Shown here piece by piece: positions 56,745-64,000 of a DNA stretch of 64,000 bases. The translations under genes were made by a program, and so were the position numbers. How positions within the stretch are numbered: the first letter of the stretch is position 1; each line of letters begins with the position of its first letter. This DNA comes from Mesobacillus selenatarsenatis SF-1 (GTDB lineage Bacteria > Bacillota > Bacilli > Bacillales > Cytobacillaceae). The notes beneath the pieces were generated by a model. That model searched no databases. It saw nothing but the letters and a program-made list of their open reading frames with translations, and was not told the origin of the DNA. The stretch covers positions 62,001-126,000 of the forward strand of contig NZ_BASE01000071.1 of the NCBI RefSeq assembly GCF_000813125.1. Reading direction: 5' to 3'.

Positions 56745-57536
56745 TTAAAAATCAAATCCTCCAAAATCAGAATCGGTAAACATGTGATTCTTCTGAACCA
56801 TGTCATAAACGATTTCTTCATCAGGATTATTGCGAAGTTCAATAATATAATCAAAATCATCCATTGTATATTCTGTGTTTTGGACAAAAATATCCGGATG
56901 TTCCACAACTTTCACCGCAGGCAGGCGCATAATTTCCCTGACAAGCTGCCAGTGCTTTTCATTTGCCCTCCTTGTGGAAACGATTCCATCAATAATAAAT
57001 AGGTTTTCTGCGTTATATTCATCTTCAATCAATTGATTCCGTATTGTCTGTTTCAATAATGTTGAAGAAACAAACAACCAGCGCTTATTTGCACAAACGC
57101 TTGAAGCCACAACCGATTCTGTCTTGCCAACTCGCGGCATCCCGCGGATCCCAATCAGCTTGTGCCCCTCCTGCTTAAACAATTCTGCCATAAAATCGAC
57201 GAGTAGTCCAAGCTCATCCCTTACAAACCGGAATGTTTTTTTATCATCTGCGTCACGCTGTATATACCTGCCGTGTCTGACTGCCATTCGGTCACGAAGC
57301 TTGGGTTCACGGATTTTAATTACCCTTATTGTATCCATTGTATTCAAAATTGACTCTAAACGCTCAATTTGGTCATCATCTTTCGCAAGGATCAACAGAC
57401 CACGTCTACCTTCATCGACTCCATTGATCGTAACAATGTTGATGGACAGCATACCAAGCAAAGAGGATATATCACCTAGCAGTCCTGGACGGTTAATCAC
57501 TATTTCATATTCCAAGTACCATTCTTTCTTTTCCAT
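56745..57536 (-). CDS. ymfK: YmfK family protein (DUF3388) with P-loop-like motif
   Basis: 263 residues of unknown role, conserved in bacilli at this place. Residues 5-75 look like an ACT domain (YEIVINRPGLLGDISSLLGML). GMPRVGKT at 132-139 fits the Walker A form G-x4-G-K-T and FIIDGI could be a Walker B, so it may bind nucleotide. GAGGAGGAG precedes the ATG. Confidence 0.8.
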   Translation of the reverse strand: MEKKEWYLEYEIVINRPGLLGDISSLLGMLSINIVTINGVDEGRRGLLILAKDDDQIERLESILNTMDTIRVIKIREPKLRDRMAVRHGRYIQRDADDKKTFRFVRDELGLLVDFMAELFKQEGHKLIGIRGMPRVGKTESVVASSVCANKRWLFVSSTLLKQTIRNQLIEDEYNAENLFIIDGIVSTRRANEKHWQLVREIMRLPAVKVVEHPDIFVQNTEYTMDDFDYIIELRNNPDEEIVYDMVQKNHMFTDSDFGGFDF

Positions 57537-57707
57537 CGTTCTCCTCCTCTGCTATAAGGTCACTTGATTGCGACACATTTTGACATCAAATATCTAGCTA
57601 CTATATTATATGATTTTCAAGGAAGATGAAAGGAAAAACAAGCCAGAAGTTAAAAGTAAAAAAAAGCCGTGTATATGTTTCTATTTCAAGAAAGGGACAA
57701 TAAAAAA

Positions 57708-57732
57708 AGAGAGGATTCTGGATGTCCTCTCT
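57708..57732 (-). terminator. terminator of ymfJ
   Basis: AGAGAGGA pairs with TCCTCTCT around a 9-nt loop, then TTTTTTATTG on the minus strand. Confidence 0.82.
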
Positions 57733-57745
57733 CAAATCTAACACA

Positions 57746-58003
57746 TTATTTAGTGCCGTTGTTCTGTACAAGTTTAACCATCATTGTAGCGATGGCATGC
57801 TGTTCTTCCGGGCTTGCCACTGACCAAAGGTCTGCAAGCACTCTTTCCTGCTCATTTTTAGGATCGACGTTCTGAGCAAGATAGTCCCCGATCTGGTAGG
57901 CAAGGTCTCCCATAACTTCTTTATTCATTCCCTGGTCCTGCGCCTGATGAAGGCGGTCTCCCAAGAAATCCTTCCACTGATTCCAATTATCCAATACGGA
58001 CAT
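57746..58003 (-). CDS. ymfJ: DUF3243 family protein (YmfJ)
   Basis: 85 residues, helical and acidic (WNQWKDFLGDRLHQAQDQGM ... LADLWSVASPEEQHAIATMMVKLVQ), a DUF3243 member conserved in bacilli beside ymfI and ymfK. Function unknown. AAGGAGGTTG precedes the ATG. Confidence 0.88.
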   Translation of the reverse strand: MSVLDNWNQWKDFLGDRLHQAQDQGMNKEVMGDLAYQIGDYLAQNVDPKNEQERVLADLWSVASPEEQHAIATMMVKLVQNNGTK

Positions 58004-58104
58004 ATTGACAACCTCCTTGTCTAAAATAGTACAAGGTTATTTTGCATACGAACGACAATTATTATTCATTACAGTACATGTTTTGAAAAATTGTCACATG
58101 TCCG

Positions 58105-58827
58105 TCACGTTAGCCAGCCACCATTCACTGCCAGGACCTGTCCTGTTATATAGGAGGACTTTTCAGATAACAGGAATTCAACACTACTTGCTACTTCTTC
58201 AGCTGAACCCAAACGTCCTGATGGAATATCCTCGGTAATGCCCTTGATCTCCTCATTGGTGAATCCTTCAACCATCGGGGTTTGAATGGCACCTGGAGCT
58301 ACGGCATTCACCCTGATCTTGGAGCTTGCCAGCTCTTTGCTCAGAGCTTTGGCGAAGGCTATTTGCGCGCCCTTCACAGTCGAGTAGGCTACTTCATAGG
58401 ATGCGCCTGTCTGTCCCCATATCGATGACACGGTGACGATACTTCCACTCCCCTTGGCCCTTAGCTTTGGAATAAGCTTTTTTGTCAGCATCAGCGGGGA
58501 TACAACGTGAATCTGTATAAGTTCCTCTAAATCATTTTCCTCTAAGTCCTCAACAAGTCCGTATAAGGCATTACCCGCATTATGTACAATTGCATCAAGC
58601 GAAAAAATATTGGCAGCTAATTCCAAGTATCCTGATTTTGATGCCAGATTTGCCTTTATTGGTATATACTCACCGCCAAGGTGTTCAATCTGGTCCACAA
58701 GTTCTTCTACCCCTTTTTCATTCTGGTTAAAGTGCAAGTAAAGCGAATAACCTTCTGATGCAAGCTTCATGGAAATCGCCTTGCCAATCGCTCCACTTGC
58801 TCCTGTTACGAGCGCGAATTTCTTCAT
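58105..58827 (-). CDS. ymfI: short-chain dehydrogenase/reductase (YmfI)
   Basis: 240 residues of the classical SDR fold: cofactor motif TGASGAIGKAI, NAG in VHNAGNALY, catalytic serine in TVSSIWG and Y-x3-K in AYSTVKGAQ, with the C-terminal GQVLAVNGGWLT. It reduces an unidentified carbonyl compound, perhaps a 3-oxoacyl thioester. The start at MKKFALVTG is preceded by GGAGAGGA. Confidence 0.9.
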   Translation of the reverse strand: MKKFALVTGASGAIGKAISMKLASEGYSLYLHFNQNEKGVEELVDQIEHLGGEYIPIKANLASKSGYLELAANIFSLDAIVHNAGNALYGLVEDLEENDLEELIQIHVVSPLMLTKKLIPKLRAKGSGSIVTVSSIWGQTGASYEVAYSTVKGAQIAFAKALSKELASSKIRVNAVAPGAIQTPMVEGFTNEEIKGITEDIPSGRLGSAEEVASSVEFLLSEKSSYITGQVLAVNGGWLT

Positions 58828-58858
58828 ATTCTTCCTCTCCAAATACCTCATTAAATAA

Positions 58859-58880
58859 TGCGCCGGTTAGGACCGGCGCA
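58859..58880 (-). terminator. terminator of ymfFH
   Basis: TGCGCCGGT pairs perfectly with ACCGGCGCA over a 4-nt loop; TTATTTAAT follows on the minus strand. Confidence 0.85.
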
Positions 58881-58899
58881 CATCTCATTGAAAGGTGGG

Positions 58900-60195
58900 T
58901 TATTTCTTATCTTTTGGCACTACCTGACAAACCGTGAATCGCTCTTCGGCAATCAGCTTGTCAGCCGCCTGCTTGATATCGTCTAGCGTCAGGCTTTCAA
59001 GTACTGGAACAACATCAAACAGATCCATATCATTGAAAGCGTATCGTGTGAATTGGTTCGCTATATATTCAGGTGAATTGACCGCCCTGAGGAAAGCTCC
59101 TATTTTTTTCTTTTTTGTTCTTTCGAGGTTGTCATCTGTCAATCCTCGTCCGGCCTTTGCATCCATCAGCATGGTTTCAAGCTTACTGGCAAGGACATCA
59201 GGTTCGTTTGTATCACCGCCAACCATCGCAAAACCAAATCCCTGCTCCTCCGTATAATCGTATGAAAATGTGTCATCGATTAACCCAGAGCCGTATAACT
59301 CGGTGTAGTTCTCAGAACTTTTACCAAAAAGTATATCCAGCATCACATTGATCGAAAGCTCTTTTTTCAACATCTCCTTGCCTGACTCAGTTGGGGCGGC
59401 CGCCTTGATGCCAACAAGGCACTTTGACGTCTGGACATTCATTTTTAGAACCTGTTTCTTTTCAGCAACCCCAGCCTGTTCCTCATCAAATACGCGCTTG
59501 ATTTCAGGCTGGTTCTTGTATTCCTTCTTCCCCTGGTTCTCTTTTATCAAGCCCATGATTTCATCAGGGTTAACTTGACCAACTACGAACAATAACATAT
59601 TACTTGGATGGTAGAAGGTTTCATAGCATTCATACAGCATATCTTTCGTAATATCGGAAATCGATTCAATCGTACCTGCGATATCAATGCTTACCGGATG
59701 GTTCTTATACATATTCTGGATCAGGCCAAAATACAATCTCCAATCAGGGTTGTCATCATACATCGTGATTTCTTGCCCGATGATTCCCTTTTCTTTTTCA
59801 ACTGTCTTCTCTGTAAAATATGGTTCCTGAACAAAGTCAATCAACGTCTCCAGGTTCTTCTCTACATTGGATGTACTGGAGAACAAATAAGCTGTCCTCG
59901 TGAAGGAGGTGAATGCGTTCGCAGAAGCACCCTGTTTGCTGAACTGCTGGAACACGTCCCCATCTTCCTTTTCAAACAATTTATGCTCAAGGAAATGAGC
60001 GATGCCATCGGGCACCTTCACATAATCATCCTTTCCCGGCGGAAGGAAGTGATTATCGATCGACCCGTATTTAGTTGTAAAAGTAGCATATGTTTTATTG
60101 AAGCCTTTTTTCGGAAGGATGTAGACATCAAGCCCATTATTCAGCTTTTCGTAGTACATTTCTTCCTGAAGCTGTTCAAAAGTGATCTTCTCCAT
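58900..60195 (-). CDS. ymfH: M16 family zinc protease (YmfH)
   Basis: 431 residues of the pitrilysin family. The inverted zinc motif HxxEH is intact in IAHFLEHKLFE. It pairs with YmfF, whose gene overlaps it by one base (TAATG), as for a heterodimeric M16B protease. Substrate unknown. GGAGGCGG precedes the ATG. Confidence 0.92.
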   Translation of the reverse strand: MEKITFEQLQEEMYYEKLNNGLDVYILPKKGFNKTYATFTTKYGSIDNHFLPPGKDDYVKVPDGIAHFLEHKLFEKEDGDVFQQFSKQGASANAFTSFTRTAYLFSSTSNVEKNLETLIDFVQEPYFTEKTVEKEKGIIGQEITMYDDNPDWRLYFGLIQNMYKNHPVSIDIAGTIESISDITKDMLYECYETFYHPSNMLLFVVGQVNPDEIMGLIKENQGKKEYKNQPEIKRVFDEEQAGVAEKKQVLKMNVQTSKCLVGIKAAAPTESGKEMLKKELSINVMLDILFGKSSENYTELYGSGLIDDTFSYDYTEEQGFGFAMVGGDTNEPDVLASKLETMLMDAKAGRGLTDDNLERTKKKKIGAFLRAVNSPEYIANQFTRYAFNDMDLFDVVPVLESLTLDDIKQAADKLIAEERFTVCQVVPKDKK

Positions 60196-61472
60196 TATTT
60201 GTCCGCCTCCAATCCAGTTAAGAAGTAGACCGTATCAAGCTGAACCTTTTTGGCTACATCAACGATTTCTTCTTTTGTGGTTTTACTCATGCCCTGAAGC
60301 CAGTCATCGAGGCTGACATTTTGATGTGATACAACATTATGATACAAGACCTCTACCATCCCTCTTGCAGTATCCATTGTTTCAAGCATTTGGTTTTCAA
60401 TCACTGCCTTTGTTTGTTCGATTTCCTGGTCAGTAAAATCGCCTGCTTGCATTGCTTCCATTTGTTCACGGATTATTTTTACAGCCAGCTCGAAATTTTC
60501 AAATTCAATGCCTGACATTACCATCATCAAACCTTTATGGCTTTCAAGGCGGCTTGCGACGTAATAGGCAAGACTATTTTTCTCCCGGACATTCAAGAAA
60601 AGCTTGGAATGTGAAAAGCCTCCAAAAATTCCGTTGAAAACCTGGAGAGCATAATAATCGTTATCACCATAAAGTACATTTGTTCGGTAGCCTATATTCA
60701 GCTTTCCTTGTTTGACATCCTCCTGATCCTTGACAGTTTTCTCTTCGACATGGGCATCTTTAACAGGCTCAACGAGTTTCGGTGTGCGCTGGTCAAATTG
60801 CAGGAGTTCTTCGGCAATCGACTGGACTTCTGTCTCATCAACATCTCCGATAATGAACAAGTCAAGCTCATCTTCTGCAAAGGCTTTTTTATAGTATTCA
60901 TAGAGATTCTTCTCATCGATTTGCGGAATGTCATCAATCTCGCCATTGACATGGAGCGCATACGGTTCATCCTTGCACATTTCCTGGACGAGCCTGAAAT
61001 TGGAGTATCGCATTTTATCATCATAGACAGCCTGAATTCGCTGCTTTAACGTTCTTTTTTCCTTTTCGACAGTTTCTTTGTCAAAAGCCTCATTATCTGC
61101 AAGCGGATTCACTAAAATTTCCGCCATCAATTGCATTCCTTTTTTCAGTAAAGGGTTACGGTCGCTTAAAAATTTTTCATTGGCAATTTCCAATGAAAAA
61201 CTGAGGACCTGATACTCTCCCTTTTTTGAAACATCAACAAATAAATTTGCTCCGTAAAGCTCATCAAGATAGGAACGAAACTTTGAAGTGGAAGGGTAAG
61301 CCTTAGAGTTGCTTTGCAGTACGTAAGGGAGCAGCGCCCTTTTTGTTGCATCCTCACTGGTAAGCGGTGCCTTCATCTTCCAAACAATTGTATTCGTCTT
61401 GAATTTTTCGGTTTTAACAATATGGAGCTTGTAGCCTTTCATATCCTTGATACTTTCTGAAATGACAGCCAT
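60195..61472 (-). CDS. ymfF: M16 family protease-like subunit without zinc motif (YmfF)
   Basis: 425 residues of the M16 fold. No HxxEH is present, so it should be the substrate-binding partner of YmfH rather than an active protease; the C-terminal half shows ALQVFNGIFGGFSHSKLFLNVREKNSLAYYV, the R/Y pair region of M16 partners. AAAGGAGG precedes the ATG. Confidence 0.9.
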   Translation of the reverse strand: MAVISESIKDMKGYKLHIVKTEKFKTNTIVWKMKAPLTSEDATKRALLPYVLQSNSKAYPSTSKFRSYLDELYGANLFVDVSKKGEYQVLSFSLEIANEKFLSDRNPLLKKGMQLMAEILVNPLADNEAFDKETVEKEKRTLKQRIQAVYDDKMRYSNFRLVQEMCKDEPYALHVNGEIDDIPQIDEKNLYEYYKKAFAEDELDLFIIGDVDETEVQSIAEELLQFDQRTPKLVEPVKDAHVEEKTVKDQEDVKQGKLNIGYRTNVLYGDNDYYALQVFNGIFGGFSHSKLFLNVREKNSLAYYVASRLESHKGLMMVMSGIEFENFELAVKIIREQMEAMQAGDFTDQEIEQTKAVIENQMLETMDTARGMVEVLYHNVVSHQNVSLDDWLQGMSKTTKEEIVDVAKKVQLDTVYFLTGLEADK

Positions 61473-61660
61473 TGAAATCCTCCTTTATTTATAACACCAG
61501 GACTTGCTTACAATCATTCTTCTTCACATCATTGATGAAAATAAAACATTCTTCTGTGTTATGTATACGTTGTGAAGTCTATATTTAATATTCCAATAAA
61601 TATACTCTAACTATACCTTTGACATTCAGGCTAATTCAAGGAATTGGCAGCCAATACGGC

Positions 61661-61686
61661 AAAAGCTCCCCAATTGGGAAGCTTTT
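61661..61686 (-). terminator. terminator of the GGDEF gene
   Basis: AAAAGCTTCCCAATTGGGGAGCTTTT is nearly a full palindrome; no long T-run follows beyond its own TTTT. Confidence 0.8.
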
Positions 61687-61706
61687 ATTGCTTTGAAGCG
61701 GCTATT

Positions 61707-62777
61707 TCATCTATAGCTTTCGAATAATAATATGTATGTATGTCCTGATTCAAATTTCACCTGATTTTTTCCGTTTGCTTTTGCACTGTACAAAAGCTGG
61801 TCTGTGTATCCAAGTAGTTTATCCGGCAAAACCTCACCTTTTGAAGCAGCAATCCCAAAGCTCATTGTGACACTAATGCATTCTTTACTGAATTTCTCAG
61901 ATGACAACCTTCCATATAGGTCATCAAAAAAACTAATCTGCCTGTTTTCCTCTGTGTGCGGTAATAGAAAGGCAAACTCTTCTCCACCATAACGGAAGGC
62001 CTGTGCATCGTAATCATCAGCCAGGTCCCGAAAAATCCCGCCTAAGTTTTTTAAGATTTCATCTCCTGTCAAATGGCCAAACTGATCATTGATTTGCTTG
62101 AAGTGATCGATATCTCCCATCACAAGCAAGAAGTTTTGCCGAGCACTCGTCATATTTCTTAGTTGTTCTTGGAAATGCCGATGATTGTATAAGCCTGTTA
62201 AATAATCAGTGAACATCAATTCATGAAAAATTTCCTTCTGTTTCAAATGCTTCCTTTCACGAATGACGATTAACGACCCGAACCCACCGATAATCCATAT
62301 GAAAACGAGATTTAAAATAAAGACAAACGTTGTATTAAAATCAAATTGAGCCTGTACAGCAAAGATAGTTGAGTATCCTGCTGTCAACGAAATCGAGGAT
62401 AAAATTGCCCCTTTTGTTCTCCAGTAAATGGTCGCATGCATGACAACCAAATAAGCAATCGGAAAAAGCGGCGATAAGACTCCATTCGTCAAGGCAAGAA
62501 GCCACATCAGCGCAATATAATCAAAAATAATACCGGCTTTCGTAAGTAAATTGAAATACTCGTTTACCGCCGACATTTTAATCAAAGCAACCTGAGTCAC
62601 GGCCATGTAGACAAATCCTATCACCAACAATATAGGAAATGTTTCTTTAGTGAAATTAAGCCTGTCCGCCAGAGGGGGGAAATAAAATACCATAATCCCT
62701 ACCAACAAGAATATCCAGCGTAAATAAGAAAAGATTTTTTCTGTTTCACGATCATCCATATATAATGATAGTTTCAT
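61707..62777 (-). CDS. membrane-bound diguanylate cyclase
   Basis: 356 residues: about six membrane helices in residues 15-185, then a GGDEF domain (DYLTGLYNHRHFQEQL, VMGDIDHFKQINDQFGHLTGDEIL) with the active form GGEEF in FRYGGEEFAFLLP. I see no R-x-x-D inhibitory site before it. It should make cyclic di-GMP. The ATG at 62777 is 7 nt after GAGGG; the one two codons earlier is too near. Confidence 0.9.
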   Translation of the reverse strand: MKLSLYMDDRETEKIFSYLRWIFLLVGIMVFYFPPLADRLNFTKETFPILLVIGFVYMAVTQVALIKMSAVNEYFNLLTKAGIIFDYIALMWLLALTNGVLSPLFPIAYLVVMHATIYWRTKGAILSSISLTAGYSTIFAVQAQFDFNTTFVFILNLVFIWIIGGFGSLIVIRERKHLKQKEIFHELMFTDYLTGLYNHRHFQEQLRNMTSARQNFLLVMGDIDHFKQINDQFGHLTGDEILKNLGGIFRDLADDYDAQAFRYGGEEFAFLLPHTEENRQISFFDDLYGRLSSEKFSKECISVTMSFGIAASKGEVLPDKLLGYTDQLLYSAKANGKNQVKFESGHTYILLFESYR

Positions 62778-62911
62778 ATGCATGCCCTCTTGACGATATT
62801 ATTTTTAGCAAACTTTTCCTTTATATTAACACATATGGAAGATTTATTCTAAAAGGAATATACAATTTCATATGGTATTTTATTCGTTAATAATATAAAA
62901 GTGACAAAATA

Positions 62912-62940
62912 AAAGAGGCACCTTGAGCAGGTACCTCTTT
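62912..62940 (-). terminator. terminator of the nucleoside ABC operon
   Basis: AAAGAGGTACC pairs with GGTGCCTCTTT (one mismatch) and TATTTTG follows on the minus strand. Confidence 0.85.
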
Positions 62941-62955
62941 TTACAGTATAAAAGC

Positions 62956-63909
62956 TTAGCGTTTTCCACTGTCAAATGTTTCTCCAACAGCCTTTGGTGC
63001 TTGTGATGACTTGGAGAATATAACAAGTGCGATTAGCGTCACTACATATGGGAAAATCTTCAACAAGATCGGTGGAATAACAGCCAACTCAGGAATTACT
63101 TGAGAGACGTTTGCAATCGTACTAGCAAATCCAAAGAATAATGTCGCTGCCAGCACGCCTAGCGGTTTCCACTGACCGAAAATCAAGGAAGCTAGTGCAA
63201 GAAAGCCCAGACCTGCAACGGTTCCTGTGAATTCACCTGACTGCGTGACAATAATCAAGGCTCCGCCCAATCCAGCGAAAGCTCCAGAGATTAGTACGCC
63301 GCTGTAACGGACTTTCCTGACATTGATTCCTGCTGCTTCAGCAGCCTGCGGGAATTCACCACATGATCTTAAACGAAGTCCAAACCTTGTTTTATATAAA
63401 ATGAATGAACTTACGAAAAGAATAGCTAATACAAGCCATGTTGTAGGATAAGTTTTTGTAAAAAATAAATCTCCAATCACTGGAATATCAGATAGAAAAG
63501 GAACATTTGATGGTGAAAAACCGCTTGAAATCCTTATGTTTCCACTTCCAGTGATATTTCGTGCAAGGAACACGGTCAGGGCAGTGGCAATCATATTGAT
63601 TGCCGTACCACTGATGATTTGGTTTGCATTCAGATTAATGCTCGCAAACGCATGCAAGATGGAGAAAAGTATACCAGCAAGTACAGCAGCCAGCAATCCA
63701 AGCCATAGTACCAATGTGTGGTTGTCCAATACGCCGCTCAGGTAATGGATGGACAGAGCGCCAGAGAAGGCTCCAATGACCATTAATCCCTCGAGGGCAA
63801 TATTAACAATACCGCTTCTTTCACTAAAAAGTCCGCCCAGCGCCGTAATAAGAAGAGGAATTGTAAAGATAATCGCGTAAGGAAAAATTTGTTCTATTAT
63901 TGACCACAT
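62956..63909 (-). CDS. nucleoside-type ABC transporter permease, NupQ-like
   Basis: 317 residues of the BPD_transp_2 family with about nine membrane segments: ERSGIVNIALEGLMVIGAFSG at the start and GLRLRSCGEFPQAAEAAGINVRKVRY as the coupling loop. With the upstream permease it matches the NupP/NupQ pair of the nucleoside importer in bacilli. GAAGGGAG precedes the ATG. Confidence 0.88.
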   Translation of the reverse strand: MWSIIEQIFPYAIIFTIPLLITALGGLFSERSGIVNIALEGLMVIGAFSGALSIHYLSGVLDNHTLVLWLGLLAAVLAGILFSILHAFASINLNANQIISGTAINMIATALTVFLARNITGSGNIRISSGFSPSNVPFLSDIPVIGDLFFTKTYPTTWLVLAILFVSSFILYKTRFGLRLRSCGEFPQAAEAAGINVRKVRYSGVLISGAFAGLGGALIIVTQSGEFTGTVAGLGFLALASLIFGQWKPLGVLAATLFFGFASTIANVSQVIPELAVIPPILLKIFPYVVTLIALVIFSKSSQAPKAVGETFDSGKR

Positions 63910-63910
63910 C

Positions 63911-64000
63911 TTATGAATCTCCCTTCTCGACTACAGGACCACTTTTATCTTCTTTGTTTGATTTTTTCGCCTTGAATTTGTTCAATAGACGTTCAATCAT
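63911..64000 (-). CDS. ABC permease, NupP-like (partial, C-terminal tail only)
   Basis: The last 29 codons and stop of a frame that continues beyond the right edge: a basic tail (IERLLNKFKAKKSNKEDK ...). The stop is 1 nt from the start of the next permease gene. Identity rests on the neighbouring gene and the usual permease pair; the residues themselves are not diagnostic. Confidence 0.5.
   Translation of the reverse strand: MIERLLNKFKAKKSNKEDKSGPVVEKGDS

Overview
The window reads as chromosome of an endospore-forming member of the Bacillaceae. Evidence: spore genes (spoVK, spoVS, cotE), the Bacillus-type block spoVK/hflX/ynbB/glnRA, the order miaB-ricA-cotE ... mutS-mutL, the order ymfFHIJKM-pgsA-cinA-recA-rny-ymdB-spoVS, strong AGGAGG ribosome binding sites, frequent TTG/GTG starts and moderately low GC. 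Gene content (aerobic phenylacetate catabolism plus a membrane molybdopterin reductase) fits environmental genera of the Mesobacillus/Cytobacillus kind, but the species cannot be fixed from this sequence. Nearly all genes lie on the minus strand; the exceptions are a TRIC-type channel gene, mreBH and a multi-cluster ferredoxin gene.

Layout. (1) 1-10.2 kb: phenylacetate operon transcribed from paaK downwards: CoA ligase, ring epoxidase subunits A, B, C and D, an EthD-family protein, enoyl-CoA hydratases, aldehyde dehydrogenase, 3-hydroxyacyl-CoA dehydrogenase, thiolase and a further hydratase cut by the window edge. paaC is split by one extra base in an A7 run. Palindromes lie in front of paaK, and an 11-copy 21-nt tandem repeat separates the operon from glnA. 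(2) 10.7-21 kb: glnRA with a textbook GlnR-controlled promoter, ynbB, hflX, a STAS-domain stressosome-like protein, a glutaredoxin under a CsoR-type operator, spoVK, hfq, miaA; two copies of a roughly 185-bp mobile-looking repeat. (3) 21-28 kb: mreBH, mutL and mutS, with a 51-nt tandem repeat between mutL and mutS. (4) 28-41.7 kb: an accessory segment inserted between mutS and cotE, which are adjacent in B. subtilis: a linearmycin-resistance-like two-component/ABC system (one permease frameshifted), small unknown genes, and a PsrABC-like molybdopterin reductase with its chaperone and a divergent ferredoxin. (5) 41.7-64 kb: conserved core: cotE, ricA, miaB, korAB, a dipeptidase, spoVS, ymdB, rny, recA, cinA, pgsA, a rodZ-like gene, ymfK/J/I/H/F, a diguanylate cyclase and nucleoside-type ABC permeases running off the right edge.

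How it works together. The paa enzymes convert phenylacetate through the CoA thioester, epoxide and ring opening to acetyl-CoA and succinyl-CoA; KorAB links 2-oxoacid oxidation to ferredoxin. The molybdopterin complex should pass quinol electrons to an oxidised sulfur, selenium or similar acceptor outside the membrane. The most notable observations are the two homopolymer frameshifts (paaC and the ABC permease), the perfectly phased 21-nt and 51-nt intergenic repeats, a repeat family with a full copy and its exact deletion product, the CsoR-type operator on a lone glutaredoxin, the cysteine-bearing PAS kinase, and the molybdopterin cluster of unknown substrate. No tRNA, rRNA or CRISPR array was seen.
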